Below the pieces are notes generated by a model. The model saw only the letters and a list, made by a program, of their open reading frames with translations, had not been told where the DNA came from and did no database searches. A DNA stretch of 64,000 nt, taken from Cytospora piceicola. Taxonomy: Eukaryota > Ascomycota > Sordariomycetes > Diaporthales > Cytosporaceae. The translations under genes were made by a program, and so were the position numbers. Positions 35,560 to 49,190 of the stretch are shown piece by piece. Numbering within the stretch: position 1 is the stretch's first letter; each line of letters begins with the position of its first letter. Where the stretch lies: positions 434,001 to 498,000 of the forward strand of contig JALQBC010000021.1 of assembly GCA_023375675.1 (NCBI GenBank), given 5' to 3'.

Positions 35560-36370
35560 CTTAAAAATCGGTAACGTAACTATTAATATTAAGGCCGACA
35601 GACTAAAGAATAACTAGCCTAATATCTACCTTAATATATACCTTTTAGCCGTAAGTAGTTAAAAGCTTAAGCTATATATCGATAACTTACCTACTATAAA
35701 CCTTAATAAAGAAATAATACTTACGATCCTTATTCGGCCGGGCGCCTGGCTTATAGCTTACTTTACTATTAACGATAAGTTTAATAGTAGCTTACTCGAT
35801 ACCTTTATATAAAAGAAAAGTATAATAAAAGCTATACTAATATAGTTATATAAACGTAAATAAGTATAGTACGACGCTTTTACTAACAGCGGCTATATTA
35901 AAGATAGCCCTTATAAGGTATATTAAAGTATAGAGTACGGCCTTAAGTATAAAGTACCTTTTATATATTACTACCGGCTTAAAGGTATTTATAGCGAAAG
36001 TATTTTTAACGGAAAGTACGGTAACTCTTTATAAGAAGAGGATATAATAGTAGTAAAAAACTCGGACGATATAAACGAAGTAAAAGACTAAGATAATATA
36101 AACGATATTAAAAACTTAAACGATATAAGCGATATAAAGGACTCGGACGATATAAACAACGTTAAAGACTTAAACGATATAAGCGATATAAAGGACTCGG
36201 ATAATATAGATAACGCTAAAGACTTAGACGATATAGACGATATAGAGGACTCGGATAGCGTAAATAAAGTAAAGGACTTAAACGATACGAAAGACTCGGA
36301 TAACGTAAACGAAGTAAAGGATTTAAACAGTACGACTAAAGCAAAGGACTAAGATAATATAAATACCGAG
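35560..36370 (+). pseudogene. Decayed gene with Asp-rich C-terminal repeats
   Basis: A single plus-strand frame runs from about 35560, starting with sequence like KFPLKIGNVTINIKADRLK, and is interrupted only by TAA/TAG at probable Gln/Trp positions. From 36050 to 36360 it becomes a tandem array of the acidic unit D-L-N-D-I-S-D-I-K-D-S-D-D-I-N. Asp and Lys codons are poor RIP targets, so this part stayed readable. No known domain was identified. Confidence 0.6.
36050..36360 (+). repeat. Acidic-repeat coding minisatellite
   Basis: Diverged copies of ACGATATAA(G/A)CGATATAAAG and GACTCGGA(C/T)(A/G)ATATA alternate about every 18-54 bp, always in the same reading frame. Confidence 0.8.
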
Positions 36371-36589
36371 AAATAAAGGTTAAAAGTATAAGAAGTGCCT
36401 ATAAGAAGTAAATATAAATAAAATAGAAGTTAAACTATATCGATAACTTTTTAAAAATAAAGGTCTATAGTATAAATATTTAAAAAAGAGATATATTTCT
36501 TTTAGTCTATAATTAAACTAACACGGTCTATAACTAAATAAAAAAACAGATCTTATCTTAAAGTTAATCTAAGATATCTTAATACTTTA

Positions 36590-36895
36590 TAACGTTATAT
36601 CCTTTAGTATTATATCGTTAATATACTTTTAGTATTATACCCTTTAATAATATATCGTTAATATACTTCCGGTATTATATCTTTTAATAATACACCCTTA
36701 ATATACCTTTAATATTATATCCTCTAATATTACACCTCTTAATATCTATTATCCTTTAGATTTAAAGATCCCTTTAATACTAAGTATCCCTCGGAATTAA
36801 ATATTATTAAGTAGTAGACATTATTAGGCAATAAACATTATTAGGTAGTAGATATTATTAAGTAGTAGATATTATTAGATAATAGATATTATAAG
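36590..36895 (+). repeat. Two adjacent AT-rich minisatellites
   Basis: About 36590-36750 holds copies of a roughly 40-bp unit with TATTATATC and GTTAATATACTT. About 36800-36890 holds four to five copies of the 18-19 bp unit GTAGTAGATATTATTA. Confidence 0.8.
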
Positions 36896-37919
36896 CTGTT
36901 TTTTAAGACCTTTCTTAAAAACTAACTATTATATAGTTAACCTTCTTATTATAATATATTTAGACTCGAAAATTATAATATAAACCGCTAGAATACATCC
37001 TTTCTTAATAGATAACCTTTACCTTTTCTAAAGCGACTTATCTTAAACATCCTTACTACTATTTATATTAAAGTTAGCTACCTTTAAATATAGCTCCTTA
37101 ATAAGAAAAAAGTTAGGCAGTATATAAGGAAGCTCGAAAGCTAGTATATCTATTAATAAATCTATTCTACTAGTAATCCTTTTATAGTTTTAAATAAAGA
37201 AACAGGTAAAGTCTATTAAAAAAGCCTTAACCGCTTATCTTTAAGTAACGTATTTAACGTTACTCGGGATAAGATAAAGTATTTCGTATCTATAAATAAT
37301 GTTTTAAAAGAATATATAGGTATACTTATTTATTAGATTAAAAGGACGGTCCTTAATAAAAACTATACTTTTAAGACTAAAGCCGGCTTACGTATTATAA
37401 CACGCTATAACCTCGGCTAATAAACTAAGTTCTTATAATAAGATTATTAGATTAATTATAAAGAAAGATAGGAAAAGTATACTTACGTTAGTAATCCTAA
37501 TAATTAAGTTACCGAGTATATTAAAGTTACCTGTCTCTCTTATAAACTTAAAATTAAAGCTATTAGTCGCTAAAGTTACCGCTAGCTTAATAAAAGGCTT
37601 TTAAATGTCTTTTAGCTTATATACTAGCTTAAGAAGTAAAGCGAGGTATAATAGCAATACTAAGTTCTTAATAAAAGCCTTTACTATATAGACATTTATT
37701 ATAAGGCCTTCTGTTAACAGCTAGCTCTAAATAATATAATATATTAGGTATATACGATAAGAATTAAAAGGAAATATATCTTACTATAATATACTTATAT
37801 CTAGATAAGCGGAAGTATTATAAGTATTCTAAACTGCTTATAAAGTTAGACTTATAACCGTATAAAGATATAATTAAGCAACTAAGGCGTATATTAGTAT
37901 TCTTACGGTTTAGATTATT

Positions 37920-39020
37920 AACGAAAACAGTTAAATAAACGTAATAGAAAACTTCGGTAAACTTACTAATAAGACGGTATACTAACTTATATAAACTATA
38001 CTTACTAATAATAAAAGGCTAGGTATTATCTTTACTACTATAAATAGTAATATCGATCGAAGGAGTATAAGGAGGTTCTTTACCTTAACTACTAAAACCT
38101 TTACTAGATAAATTAAGGTTAAACTATATAGTAGTTTTAAAAAACTGTTACTTTATATTAAAGCCTATTATAATATTATTATTATACTCGCCTCTACTAA
38201 AAGTAAAAGGCTCTTAAGTATTTATATTCACGTTAGTCTCTTATATAGCTAGTCTCTTACCTAAACTCTTTTATAATTACTATACCGTATAAGCAGGGCT
38301 TTATACCTATATATTAAAACTAATTAACTAAAAGGTATTATTACCTATACTAAATATAATAGCGGAAAATAAGCTAAGACTAAAAGTAAAGGTAAAAAAG
38401 AAGGTATTATTATCTACTAGTTCTTATTTAATTATTCGGTCTGCTTTATTTAAAATAAAACTACTAATTATAGCTTAAAGCTATTAAAGAGTAACGTCTC
38501 GCGTAAAGCTACTAACAGGAAAGGAAATATCTAAGTTAGTACTATTAGTACTACGACGGATAAATATACTATAAGCAGGTTATTAAGCAGGGGGTTTTAT
38601 AAAAGTGTTCTATATATTAAAAGAAAAAAACTAACGACTAATAGTAAAAGTTATAATAGTCCGAACTTTACTATTTAATAAAGAAAGAATAGTAAGCTTA
38701 TACTTACTTATATCGTACTCGATATTTTCTTCCTTATTAGTATCGAGGATATTAATAACATTTTAAAATTAATAACTCGGTAACACGATTTATAAGATAT
38801 AGGCCGCGCTTTTAATAAGCTTAATAAGCCTAAGCTATTTAGATCTACCGTTTATCTTAAAGTTTATAATAAATTTAATAATAGCAGATTAAAAAGGAAT
38901 TAAATAAAAAGAAAAGAATTACTAATCGAGGTATATAATTCTAGGTTTTAAGTAAATTATAAAGGTAAAGAAAATATAAAGCGTAGAATAGTTAAAAGTA
39001 AAAGGTTTAGTTTTTAATAA
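37920..39020 (+). pseudogene. Decayed gene of unknown function, about 365 codons
   Basis: From 37923 to about 39020 one plus-strand frame contains only scattered TAA/TAG, many at plausible Gln sites, and protein-like content. Readable stretches include LTNNKRLGIIFTTINSNID, ISRLLSRGFYKSVLYIKRKK and VYLKVYNKFNNSRLKRN. Stops are clearly sparser than in the other frames of this AT-rich block. It is basic (Lys/Arg-rich). No family recognised. Confidence 0.55.
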
Positions 39021-40397
39021 GCTTAAAAAGTATTATAAGTAAAGCGGGCTAAAAAAAGGTAAGGCCGGTAATTATCGATTAAATAAACGCAGAAACTAAT
39101 ATTATTAGCTAAGAAAACGTAAGGTAACGAAAGCTAATATTATTAATTAACATAATTCTAACAGGTATATATAAGCAGGCACCTTACCTACTAGTTATAT
39201 AGTAACTACGTTTCTCTATACCTACCTAACAACTTAACGCTTTTACTTCTAACTATTCTACCTTTATAAAAAAAAAATTAACCTTTACTTTAATCGAAAG
39301 TATAAAATCGATTATAACTTTCTTTTAATTTAAACTCTATATTTCTCTAATTAGTTAAGCTATTAAACCGTTACGATAACGCTTAAACAAAAGAATAAAA
39401 CTATAGCTACTAAGCCTAACCCGCTAGCTAAGCCTAACGTTAAGAATATAGCTTATACTACCGGTCTTAGTATTTAATTTAATACTATTATCTAAACTAC
39501 CTCCTTTACCTAAAGTAAGCTTACTCTTAGCTCGTAATATACCTGCTAGTCTACTTTAAACAACTCTATAAAGTTATCTTACTAAAGTAATAATTACTAA
39601 ACTACTAAAGTTAATACCCTTACGCCTCTATACTATAAGTAACAGGTATAAACTTCTAAACCCTTTACTTTAAAAGACAACACTTCGTTACCTAACCTTA
39701 ATAAGTTTACTCCTCTTACCCTTAAAACTCACGAATCCCCTTTAGTAATTACTAATAATTATAACAATAAAGACGTTAAGGTTATAATTTTAATTCCTAG
39801 CGTTAACCTAAGCGATATCGTTCTATAAAGGCTGCTAAAAATTCTTAAAACCGTCGGTCGTAAAAAAGCTATAAGAATAAAATATAAAAACTCCCTTCCC
39901 GCCGACCTTAATACTAGTCTTACCGCTTATAATAATAACGTAACGGCTATTAATCTAAATAATAAAAACACTTAAGCAGCGTTAGCAGGATAAAATATAA
40001 TTACTAAAGGTAAGTAACCCGAGATACCCCTTAAAGGCATTTTCGGTTAAGTCCTTTAAGATATAAAGTATAGTAAACCCTCTCTTAATAGTACTAACAC
40101 TATATTCTGTAAAAGCCCTTATATCTTAACACTTTTTAGCTATAAAGATAACGATAAGGATTATACAGGTAACGAGATATTAGTCGATCTCGGAAATAAC
40201 TTAAATAAAAAGCTTAATAAGCTACTTAAGAATAACACAGTTAATACTAATATCCCGGTCCCTTAAAAACATAAAAAGCGAAACATTTCCTTATAAGCCG
40301 ATTATAGTCCGTAGTACTAACTTATAAACCTAGTCTTTAAAGAAATTAGTTTAATCGAAGTCTACTACTCTTAATATCTCGATATATTTATAGCGAA

Positions 40398-41481
40398 GGT
40401 CGTATCGTTATTTTAGAAGAAACACCTTTTAATTACTTAATTATATAACTATTCTTTTAATTCGGAAAGTAGTATTCAATATTTATATTATAAGTCGGCT
40501 AACCTTTATAACTATATTATAATACGTATTATCCTTTAACCTTATTAAACTTTCTTATACTAATAATATACTTTTTATAAAATAAACCTACTACCGAAAG
40601 TCCGGTTATAAACACTTATATAGCTAAAATATACATTATTAATATAGTAAAAGACACTTATCCTATATTACTAAAGACTTTAACAGCTAAGTTAAGCCGG
40701 ATTTAAAGCCGTTTTATAAAAGTAGCTATTATCCTAACTACCGATAGCTTAAACAACTTATATAAAACCGATATATATAAGGTTAATAACTTAGGTTATA
40801 ACCTAAAAAAAGTAAATATAAGTACTACTAATCGTAGTCGTCGTATATCCTTTACTAATTAGATTCGTTTTATCTATAGGTAAAAGCTCTTTAGTCTTTT
40901 ATAAACCGCCGCCGAGGTTTATCTAAGCAAGCTTCTATAATATCGCCTAAAATCATTACTAATAATAAACCTAACTTAAATACTAACTTTACTACTATCT
41001 TCCTTAATAACTATTCGTTAGTATTTAACCTACCCCGCCTACTACTTAATAATAAAGGCTTTATAGTTTAAAATAATAAAGTAAAAGAGTTCTTAATAAA
41101 GTTAAGACTCTTCTATAATAAAACATATAGTTTTATACCCCCCTGTTAAAACAAGCTAAACAAGTTAATATACTATCGTATACCTTATACGTTACCCGAC
41201 TAAAAAGATCTTTAACAGTACGATTATACAGTTAACGGTATAACTAAGGCGGAAAGTGTTAAAGATTCCCCTTTAAAAAAGCAGAAAGTCTTAAGTATAA
41301 GTAAAACAAAGAGTATTAAAAATTCCCTCTTAAAAAGGCAGAAAGTTTTAAGTATAAGTAAAGCGGAAGGTATTAAAAAACCTCCCTTAAAGATCTTTAA
41401 AAGGCACGATATCTTTAAAAAACTTACAATATATATCTTAGGTTAATAAAGAGAATATATATAAGTTACGATTAATAGAAC
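40398..41481 (+). pseudogene. Decayed gene with 19-aa C-terminal repeats
   Basis: A plus-strand frame from GRIVILEETPFNYLI onward carries only TAA/TAG interruptions. It ends with three copies of a 57-bp (19-codon) unit containing KVLKIP and RKS/RKF, starting near 41256, 41313 and 41370. It includes the stretch RYPTKKIFNSTI. The coding signal is strong, but no family is recognised. Confidence 0.58.
41256..41400 (+). repeat. 57-bp tandem repeat, three copies
   Basis: GTGTTAAAGATTCCC / GTATTAAAAATTCCC landmarks are spaced 57 bp apart, in frame with the surrounding decayed gene. Confidence 0.85.
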
Positions 41482-43475
41482 ATCACTAATAAATAAAGTA
41501 AAGACAGATTAGATAAAAACCGAGTAAAACCGAAATTAATACTACGTTTAATTAAATCCGAGAAATAAGTGCTATAGCAGATTAATATAATTATAATTTA
41601 AAGCTAATTAAAATTAAAAATAGGTAATATAGATCTTAAAACACAGCTTTCTATATACTTACCCGCCTTTTTTATAACAGAAGGTATATAAAAGTTACAG
41701 ATTTAGGTTATTTAAACTCGTATCCTTATATTATATAACGCTCGAGTATCTGCTTATACTAGCTTACTTATTCGTTCTTACCTTATAGGCCGTCTTTAAG
41801 GCCTGCTTTAGCTATAATATATACCTCTGCCTCGTCTATACTTAAACTATATAGCCGTTTAACGTATCGCGTTATTTAACGATAGTATTTAATATATAAA
41901 GCGTATATTTTATAAGTATATCGAGATAAATCGCTATCTCCGTCGTTAACGAATACCTTTAAACTAAACTTAAACTTAAACTAAAAAACTACTAACTACT
42001 AACCTAACTATACTAGATTAATATAAATATAAAAAAAACCTACTAATTATATACAGATATAAAAAGAATTAAAAACCGAAAATTAAAAATTAAGAATTAA
42101 GAATTAAGAAATTAAATTAAATTAACAGACGATAGTTTATAACCACCGGCTAATAGTCGATTATATACTTAGCGCTAACACGCCGCTAACTAAATAATAC
42201 TATAACTAAGCCTTTAAGCTTAAGGATTTAAAGCTCCTTTAAAACGGTACGGCACCTACGTCTATATTTAAGGTTACGCTTCTCTTTTTACTATTTTTAT
42301 CTATTTTAATAATATACTTTATTATTTTATAAAGTATATATAATTTTATATATATACCGTACTTAATATAATATAGTTTAAAACCGGTCGGCTACTAATA
42401 TAGTCTCTCTTTTTAGTAGTATAAATAAATATATTATAATACCTTCGATATATAGCGTTTTTTAAGCAGATGTCGCTTTTATCGCGCTTTTAATCGGCTG
42501 TTATATTAAACCTTAAAGTAGCTTTACCTAGTCGCTTTAATTATAATTATTAAAGTCTATATTATTACCTTCGACCTTAACCTTAATTAATCGCTACTTA
42601 CACGCTACTAGTTATTATAGGAATAACCCCTTATTATCTCTACTTTTTCTCCTTTACTCTTTTCTACCCTTTAAATAATACCTTGTAACCCGATACCTTA
42701 AGCAGGTCTTAACTTCCGGCTTACTTAACAACCCTCCGCTACGTTAATATTCTTATAATACTACTAACGCCTACTCTACAGACTTAAAGTATAGCTAGAC
42801 TATTTAGTTCCTGTTCTTTAGAATAATTAAATTTAACTACCGTTATAAAAATCTCCTTTATACTAATAGCCTCGTTTACTTAAACGCTATAGTCGCGTAG
42901 ATATACATCCTACCCCTTCTCTTACCCCTCTTCCTCTTTTTCTTACATTAAGTCGAGAAATTCTATAAATACTAACGAAAAGATAATACTATAGGTTTTT
43001 ATAATACTAAGTTAATAACACTAAATAAATAACTATAAAAAGAAAAAAGATAATAAAGATAATAATAAGATAAAAAATAAAATATAAAAGCCTTATAATA
43101 TACCTAACCGAAAATTAAATATCTATACTAACCCGAAGGCGGCGATATATTAAAAGTTACTAATATCTTTAAAACGTAATCTACTAGTTCGATATTTCCT
43201 TTAAAATCTCGATATCGTTACTTTAACAGAACCGATAGCTGTTATACTACCGCTATACCTTTAACGATTCACGCCTTTAATCTTCGAACTAACGATAACC
43301 CTTTTCCCTTTAGCCTATCTTCGGTAGCTACTTTTTATATAGTAGTTATAGTTTTAATTATAGCTATTATAAGGTTAAAATAAAGCCGTATAACCGAACG
43401 CTTTTATTAAGTATAGTATACCTTTCTAATACCTTTACCTAATTACCGACTTACCTATAACAAACTACTATAAGA

Positions 43476-43815
43476 TACCTTCTATATAAAACGTAACCCG
43501 TTTAAAAGATCTTATAAAAGAAATCTACTTCTATATAGGCTATACTAAGTCGAGGTATTCTTATCTTTCTTATATTTATTAATAAACTATAATATACCTT
43601 TTATATAAAACGTAACCCGCTTAAAGGATCTTATAGAAAAGATCTACTTCCGTATAAGCTATAATAAGTTAAAGTATCCTTATCTTTCCTATATTTATTA
43701 ACGAACTATAATATACCTTTTACGTAAAACGTAACCTACCTAAAAGATCTTATAAAAGAGATCTACTTCTATATAAGCTATACTACGCTAAAGCGTTCTT
43801 ATAAAACGCTAACAA
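43476..43815 (+). repeat. 119-bp tandem repeat, three copies
   Basis: Copies start at TACCTT near 43476, 43595 and 43714. Each contains AAAACGTAACC, AAAGATCTTATA, GATCTACTTC and a TATATTTATTA tail (the last copy is truncated). The spacing is not a multiple of three. Confidence 0.92.
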
Positions 43816-45039
43816 GTAACGTAATAAGAAAAAAAGAGAGAAATAATAAGCTAGGAGAAGAAAAAAGTACGTTAATATAGTAGAAGGTAAAAAACAATAA
43901 GCTGTAAAGAAAGGTATAATAATATAATAAAACGTAGTAAGATAAGTAAAGGGAATAATAAGCCGGAAAAAAGGAAGGTAAAATAGTATAGTAAAAGTAG
44001 GAGATAATAAGCCGAGAAAGATAATAAGCCGCAGAGAAAAGTACGATAGTATAATAAAACGTAGTAAAGAAAATAAAGGAAAATAATAAGCCGAAAAGGT
44101 AAAAGGTACGATAAAGTATATTCTGTTTTAGTATAAGGCAGAAATATCTTAAGCTAAATAAATTAAAGCTCTTTTAATAAGTATAGACTACGCCGATTAA
44201 GAGAAAGTCTTATTTAATATCTAACTGCTAGCTATCGTACCTGCTTCTGCTATTTTTAGTTATTATTACCTCTAAAGCTCTTACTTTTTATTAATAAAAT
44301 TAACGGCGTTTAATTAGCCCTGTTTAATTAGCCTGCCTAACAACGTTTATTCTGTTATATTATAATAAAAAGGAACGGCTTATAATATTTTTCTTTTTTC
44401 CCTTCCTTTTATTTTAATTTCTAATACCTTTAGTTTCTATCTTCTCTTTAATTACTTACCTTCGTTCCTTAAACTATTTTTTATAGTAAGTATAGCAAAT
44501 TAATTTTCTATAATAAAAGCACGCCCGGGAACAGGCTACTCGTTATAATACTCGAAGAAATATTTAAATAATCGTTTCTTATCGTTCTCCTATATAATAC
44601 GTTCTCTTACGTAGTATATTATAACAAAAACTTAAAACGATAAACTTTATTAAAGAAGAAATATAAAACCGAGTAAACGTATTTTATTCTACTATTCCTT
44701 TTCCCGGTTTAATAATACTTTCGAAGCTACGTTTAATAAGTATAAACTAATACTATATATAAAAATAACTTTATCGACAACGTTTTAATCTTTTAAATTA
44801 AAACTAACGTTTAAGTAATAACGACGTCGATAAAGAAGATCTTTTTAACTTTAGCCTTATTCTTATTCTTAAAACCTTTAAGCTAAGGCTAAAAATCCTA
44901 ATTTTAAAAACAGTATAAACAACGACTTAAACAGAAAAGACTATTTATAACGACTTTTATAAAGTTATACCTTAAACTAAATTATACAAAAAAATAACCG
45001 AAAACTATCGGTTTAAGTCCTTATAAATAAAGACGGTAT

Positions 45040-45240
45040 ACCTATATTATAAAGCGTAGCCGCTATAAAATATAGCCGCTTTAAAGCGTAGCCGCTATAA
45101 AGCGTAGCCGCCTTAAATATAGCCGCCCTTCGCTCTACGTTATATACGTCGACCTTTATAAAAACCCCTATATCGCCTATAAGCTATATCGCCTATAAGC
45201 TATAGAACGTAGCTGCCCTTCGCTTTCCACGTCGTGTATA
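45040..45240 (+). repeat. GTAGCCGC minisatellite
   Basis: Repeated (G)CGTAGCCGCTATAAA / ATAGCCGCTTTAAA units (16-17 bp, about six copies) are followed by two longer copies containing CCCTTCGCT. GC is locally higher than in the surroundings. Confidence 0.8.
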
Positions 45241-45389
45241 TCGACTTCTGTAAAAACTCTTAAGAGATTATCTTATAAATAGTTACTTAAGCTATAAAAA
45301 CTAAGATTAAGACTAAAAAGATAAAAAGAATTTATAGTAGATTCGGCCGAATCGCTAATAAGTTCGGTTTTATTCTTATTCCGGACGCC

Positions 45390-45960
45390 GATAACGGCTA
45401 CCTCGTCGAAGTTACTATAGTAAGTAAAAGGCTATAAACCGATAAGGCTATAAACATCGATAACGGCTACCTCGTAAAGGCTACTATAAATAAACAGAAA
45501 GCTAAAACCGACGTAGCTATAAACACCGACGAGGCTATAAACACCGATAACAGCTATAAACACCGACAACGGCTACCCCGTTAAAAAGCCCGCTTAAAAG
45601 GCTACTATAATAAGTAAGCGGAAGGCTATAAACATCGATAAGGCTATAAATACCGATAACGGCTATAAATACCGACGACAGCTACCTTATTAAAAAGCCT
45701 GCCTATAAAGCTACTACAATAAGTAAACAAAAGGCTATAAACACCGATAAAGCTATAGATACCGACGTAGCTATAAACAACGATAACAGCTATAAACACC
45801 GATAACAGCTACCTTATAAAGGCTACTATAAGTAAGCAAAAGGCTAAAACCGATAAGGCTATAGATACCGACGAGGACGGCGAAAAAAAGCGTAAAAAAA
45901 GAAAAGAGCTAAAGCCTTTTATAAAGGATAATAACTCTATAAAGCCTCTTTTTAAAAGAG
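45390..45960 (+). pseudogene. Decayed repeat-protein gene (AINTD repeats, basic C-terminus)
   Basis: The region is built from repeats of GGCTATAAACACCGATAA-type units (Ala-Ile-Asn-Thr-Asp and Gly-Tyr codings) mixed with a longer unit containing AGTAAGCAAAAGGCTA. In the best frame it ends with an acidic then strongly basic stretch (DTDEDGEKKRKKRKELKPF), like a nuclear localisation signal. Frame breaks occur, so the boundaries are uncertain. Confidence 0.5.
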
Positions 45961-46324
45961 AGGACTATAAGTACGGTATTTTTACCTCTTAAACATATTA
46001 CACTTATTATTAATATATTATATCCCTTATCGGTATAAAGTAATACCCTCGGCTTAAGTCCCGATATAAAAATAAGCCGATCTTATACTCTACCTTTTAT
46101 ACGTCGACCCCTGCGTAGACCTTAAGCCTAATAGTAGTAATCGTAAGCCTAACGGCTTTAAAAACAGCCTTGTTATTAATAAGGGCTTTTAAGCTACGAG
46201 TAAAAAGCTTTAACTAGTCAGACCGGCAACGCTAATAAAGGTTTTTAAGCTATATATAAAAGGCTTTAAGCAGTTAAGACCGGTAACGATAATAACAATA
46301 CGGCCGCTAACAAGGGCTTTTAAG

Positions 46325-46425
46325 CGACTCTATAGCTACCTACCTACTAAACTGCCTACTTACTAAACTACCTACTTACTAAACTGCTTATATACTAAAC
46401 TGCCTACCTACTAAACTACTTACAG
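46325..46425 (+). repeat. 20-bp tandem repeat, about five copies
   Basis: The unit CTACCTACTAAACTGCCTA / CTTACTAAACTACCTA is repeated about every 20 bp. Confidence 0.9.
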
Positions 46426-47054
46426 GTATAGTAGTAAACAAAAAGCCGTAAACTCTACCGATAAGATAAAGATCTTAAACGATAGCGTTAAAGTGTTACT
46501 TTCTTAATAAAATATAAGGCGAGTAATAAAGAGAAAAAGGCTTTTTAAAGCGGTAAAGAAAAAAGCCGCTCTTAAAACTACCGCGCCTATAAAGAAGTTA
46601 TCTTATTAATATTTTCCGTTTAAGCCGATCCGATACTATCTATACTATAATAAGTAATACGGCTTATAGAAAAGCCGGCTAAGTATATAAATACTACAGA
46701 AAGACTACTTAAAAGCTTACTTTAACCCGCTGTATTATATAAAGCGCCGCCGGAAGATCGCGTAAGCTAGTTAAGCTAAAGTTAAGCTAAAACGATTATA
46801 AACGCTTAAAATAATAACGTATTTACTTTTATATAAGGTTTATTAAAACTATATAAATCTTACTTTTTCTTATATCCCGATATCGAATATACCTTTTAAA
46901 AAGGCTAAAATTAAGCTTATTATAGGTAGCGACGGCGTTATATCTGCCGTTACCGTCCTTATAAGTCCTTTCTTCTTTATCGTTTAAGCTGCTTTATTAG
47001 CTATAATAAGGTTTAATTAAATATAGTAAATAGTATCGCCTAATTATAAGTTAC

Positions 47055-47159
47055 AATAACCTTAAGGCCGACGACTTTAAAGCCGATAACCTTAAGGCCG
47101 ATAACCTTAAGGCCGATAACTTTAAAACCGATAACCTTAAGGCCGATAACCTTAAAGTA
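47055..47159 (+). repeat. 15-bp tandem repeat encoding DNLKA pentapeptides, seven copies
   Basis: Seven consecutive 15-bp units (GATAACCTTAAGGCC with small variants) read Asp-Asn-Leu-Lys-Ala in the plus frame. The frame stays open through the array and beyond (VITLSLLLSSESRR). No larger protein could be delimited. Confidence 0.9.
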
Positions 47160-48044
47160 ATAACTTTAAGCTTACTCCTATCCTCGGAATCGCGTAGGCT
47201 AAGAATATATAGTCTACCTTTTCGTTTTAAGACATTATCTTTTATTCTACCTTAGTCTTAAGGCTAAACCTTCTCTGCTTCTTAATTATAGCTATAAGGC
47301 GATTAATAACGTAATAAAGAACTACTTCTTAATCCCGGTTAAGCTAAAGCTATCAGACGTTAAAAATAATATTATTATATTATTTTAGTTATATTAGTAA
47401 TCTGCTGCTACTGTTAATCGAAAGGCTTAAGGGTATATTCGAACTAACTACCGGCTATTTTATAAAAGGTATAAAGATTATTAAAGTCGTTAAGTAGTAA
47501 GATTAATTAAGTCTTTAAAAACCATCTATTAATATAACCAGTTATTTTATATTTTATAAAAAGTTATAGTATAATTATATTTTAATATACTTAAGATATT
47601 ATTATAGTTAACCTATCGGAAACGTAAAACGCGTTATAAGGTCTTATACTTTATTTTTAACTCTCGTTTTATATTCCTGTTAGTTAAATACGCTACTAAT
47701 ATTTAAAATTAAACCTTGTTATTATAAAACTTTCTAACCTATATCCTAATAGTTTATTTATATCTATATATATTCTAGCTATTTTTTTAATCGAGGATTA
47801 AACGTATACTTAAAAATAAACTTAACGTATAAGGTTAAAAGCTTAGTTATTATTATAGTTATCTAACTATCTATCCTTCCCGTTACCTGTACTCTTTTCG
47901 ATAACTACTTTTTAAGATATTCTCCCGGTAAAGCTATATTAAACCCTTTATTAAAACCTGTATTAACTACTAAAGCACTACCGACTTAATAATATACTAT
48001 AAAAGCCGTTTACTTTTAAAGCCCGATACCGACTTATAGAAATA

Positions 48045-49190
48045 AACTAAAAAAGAGCTGTTACTATACGCTATTATATATAATATAAGTATACCGTAAG
48101 AGCTCTTTTAAACTATATATAAGAAAATAGAAAAAGCGTCGGACTTAAATCTTAACCCTATATATACGCTTATAAAAAACTAGTACGGACTATAAGTTAA
48201 GGAAAAGGCTATAAAAGTATAAATTCTTAAAGGTATTATTTATAAAATTATTAAACGACTATAGCCGGCAGCTATACCTACAGGTCTGCTTATAAGTTTA
48301 CTTATAGTAATATTAGCTTAACCTATTAAGAAAAACCCCGCTTATTTTATCTTCTACCCTTAATAGTAAAGACCTAGCAATATTTTCAACGTTACTAACC
48401 CTTATCCTAATACTAAAGCTACCCTGCTTACCCGCTATACTATATTCGATATACCTCCGACTTCGAAAACCTCCGACCTTTTTATAAGCCCTTTACCGGC
48501 TAGCGTTTTTAATAGCCTATCGACTCCTCCTTAAAGCCGGTAAACATATTAGGTTTATATAAATATAAATATATTCTAACGTATATTTAACGTAGTAAAC
48601 GTACCTTCTGTTAACTTTACCTTAAATATTACCTGTAACCGCTTTATCTTTAATATACCGGAGAAGATAGCTATATATAGCTTTACACGGCCTTTAAAGC
48701 CCTATAGACGTAAAAAGAACTAAAGCCTAATATCTTTTATTTAAAAAAACCCGTTATAAGCTTATAACTTACTAATAGACTTTATAAAGGTTATTAATAT
48801 TAAATACCCGGACGTTACTACTATCCTAATAAACGATAGAAGCGGCTAAAATACCGAAAAGGCTATACAGGTCCTTTTTTAAAATATAAGCGATATTAAC
48901 AAACAAGCCCTTATAATAAAGATATATACCGTAAGTACTCGGTAAACCGCCTTAAACTAGCTCGAAGTCTTTTCTAAGATTATTAAAGATACAGACTAAA
49001 TAAGTAAAACGATAAATAAGGTAATTAATAAGATAAAGCGTTTTAACGTAATAATCCTTAGTAATAATAATAAAGCTTCCGATAACGCTAAGTATAATAA
49101 CAGGTATAAGGGCGGGCGTAAAGGTAGGCGGGATAGTAAGCGGGATAGTAGCGGCCGGGCTTACTTTAAAGATACGATAAAGACGTAATC
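48045..49190 (+). pseudogene. Decayed gene with Gly/Arg-rich C-terminus
   Basis: A plus-strand frame begins around KKELLLYAIIYNISIP, includes AAIPTGLLISLLIVILA and FTRPLKPYRRKKN, and ends in a basic Gly/Arg/Asp/Ser tail (YKGGRKGRRDSKRDSSGR). Interruptions are TAA/TAG at probable Gln or Trp codons. The basic tail could bind nucleic acid, as in transposon-encoded capsid-like or accessory proteins, but no zinc knuckle or other motif is visible. Function unknown. Confidence 0.57.
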
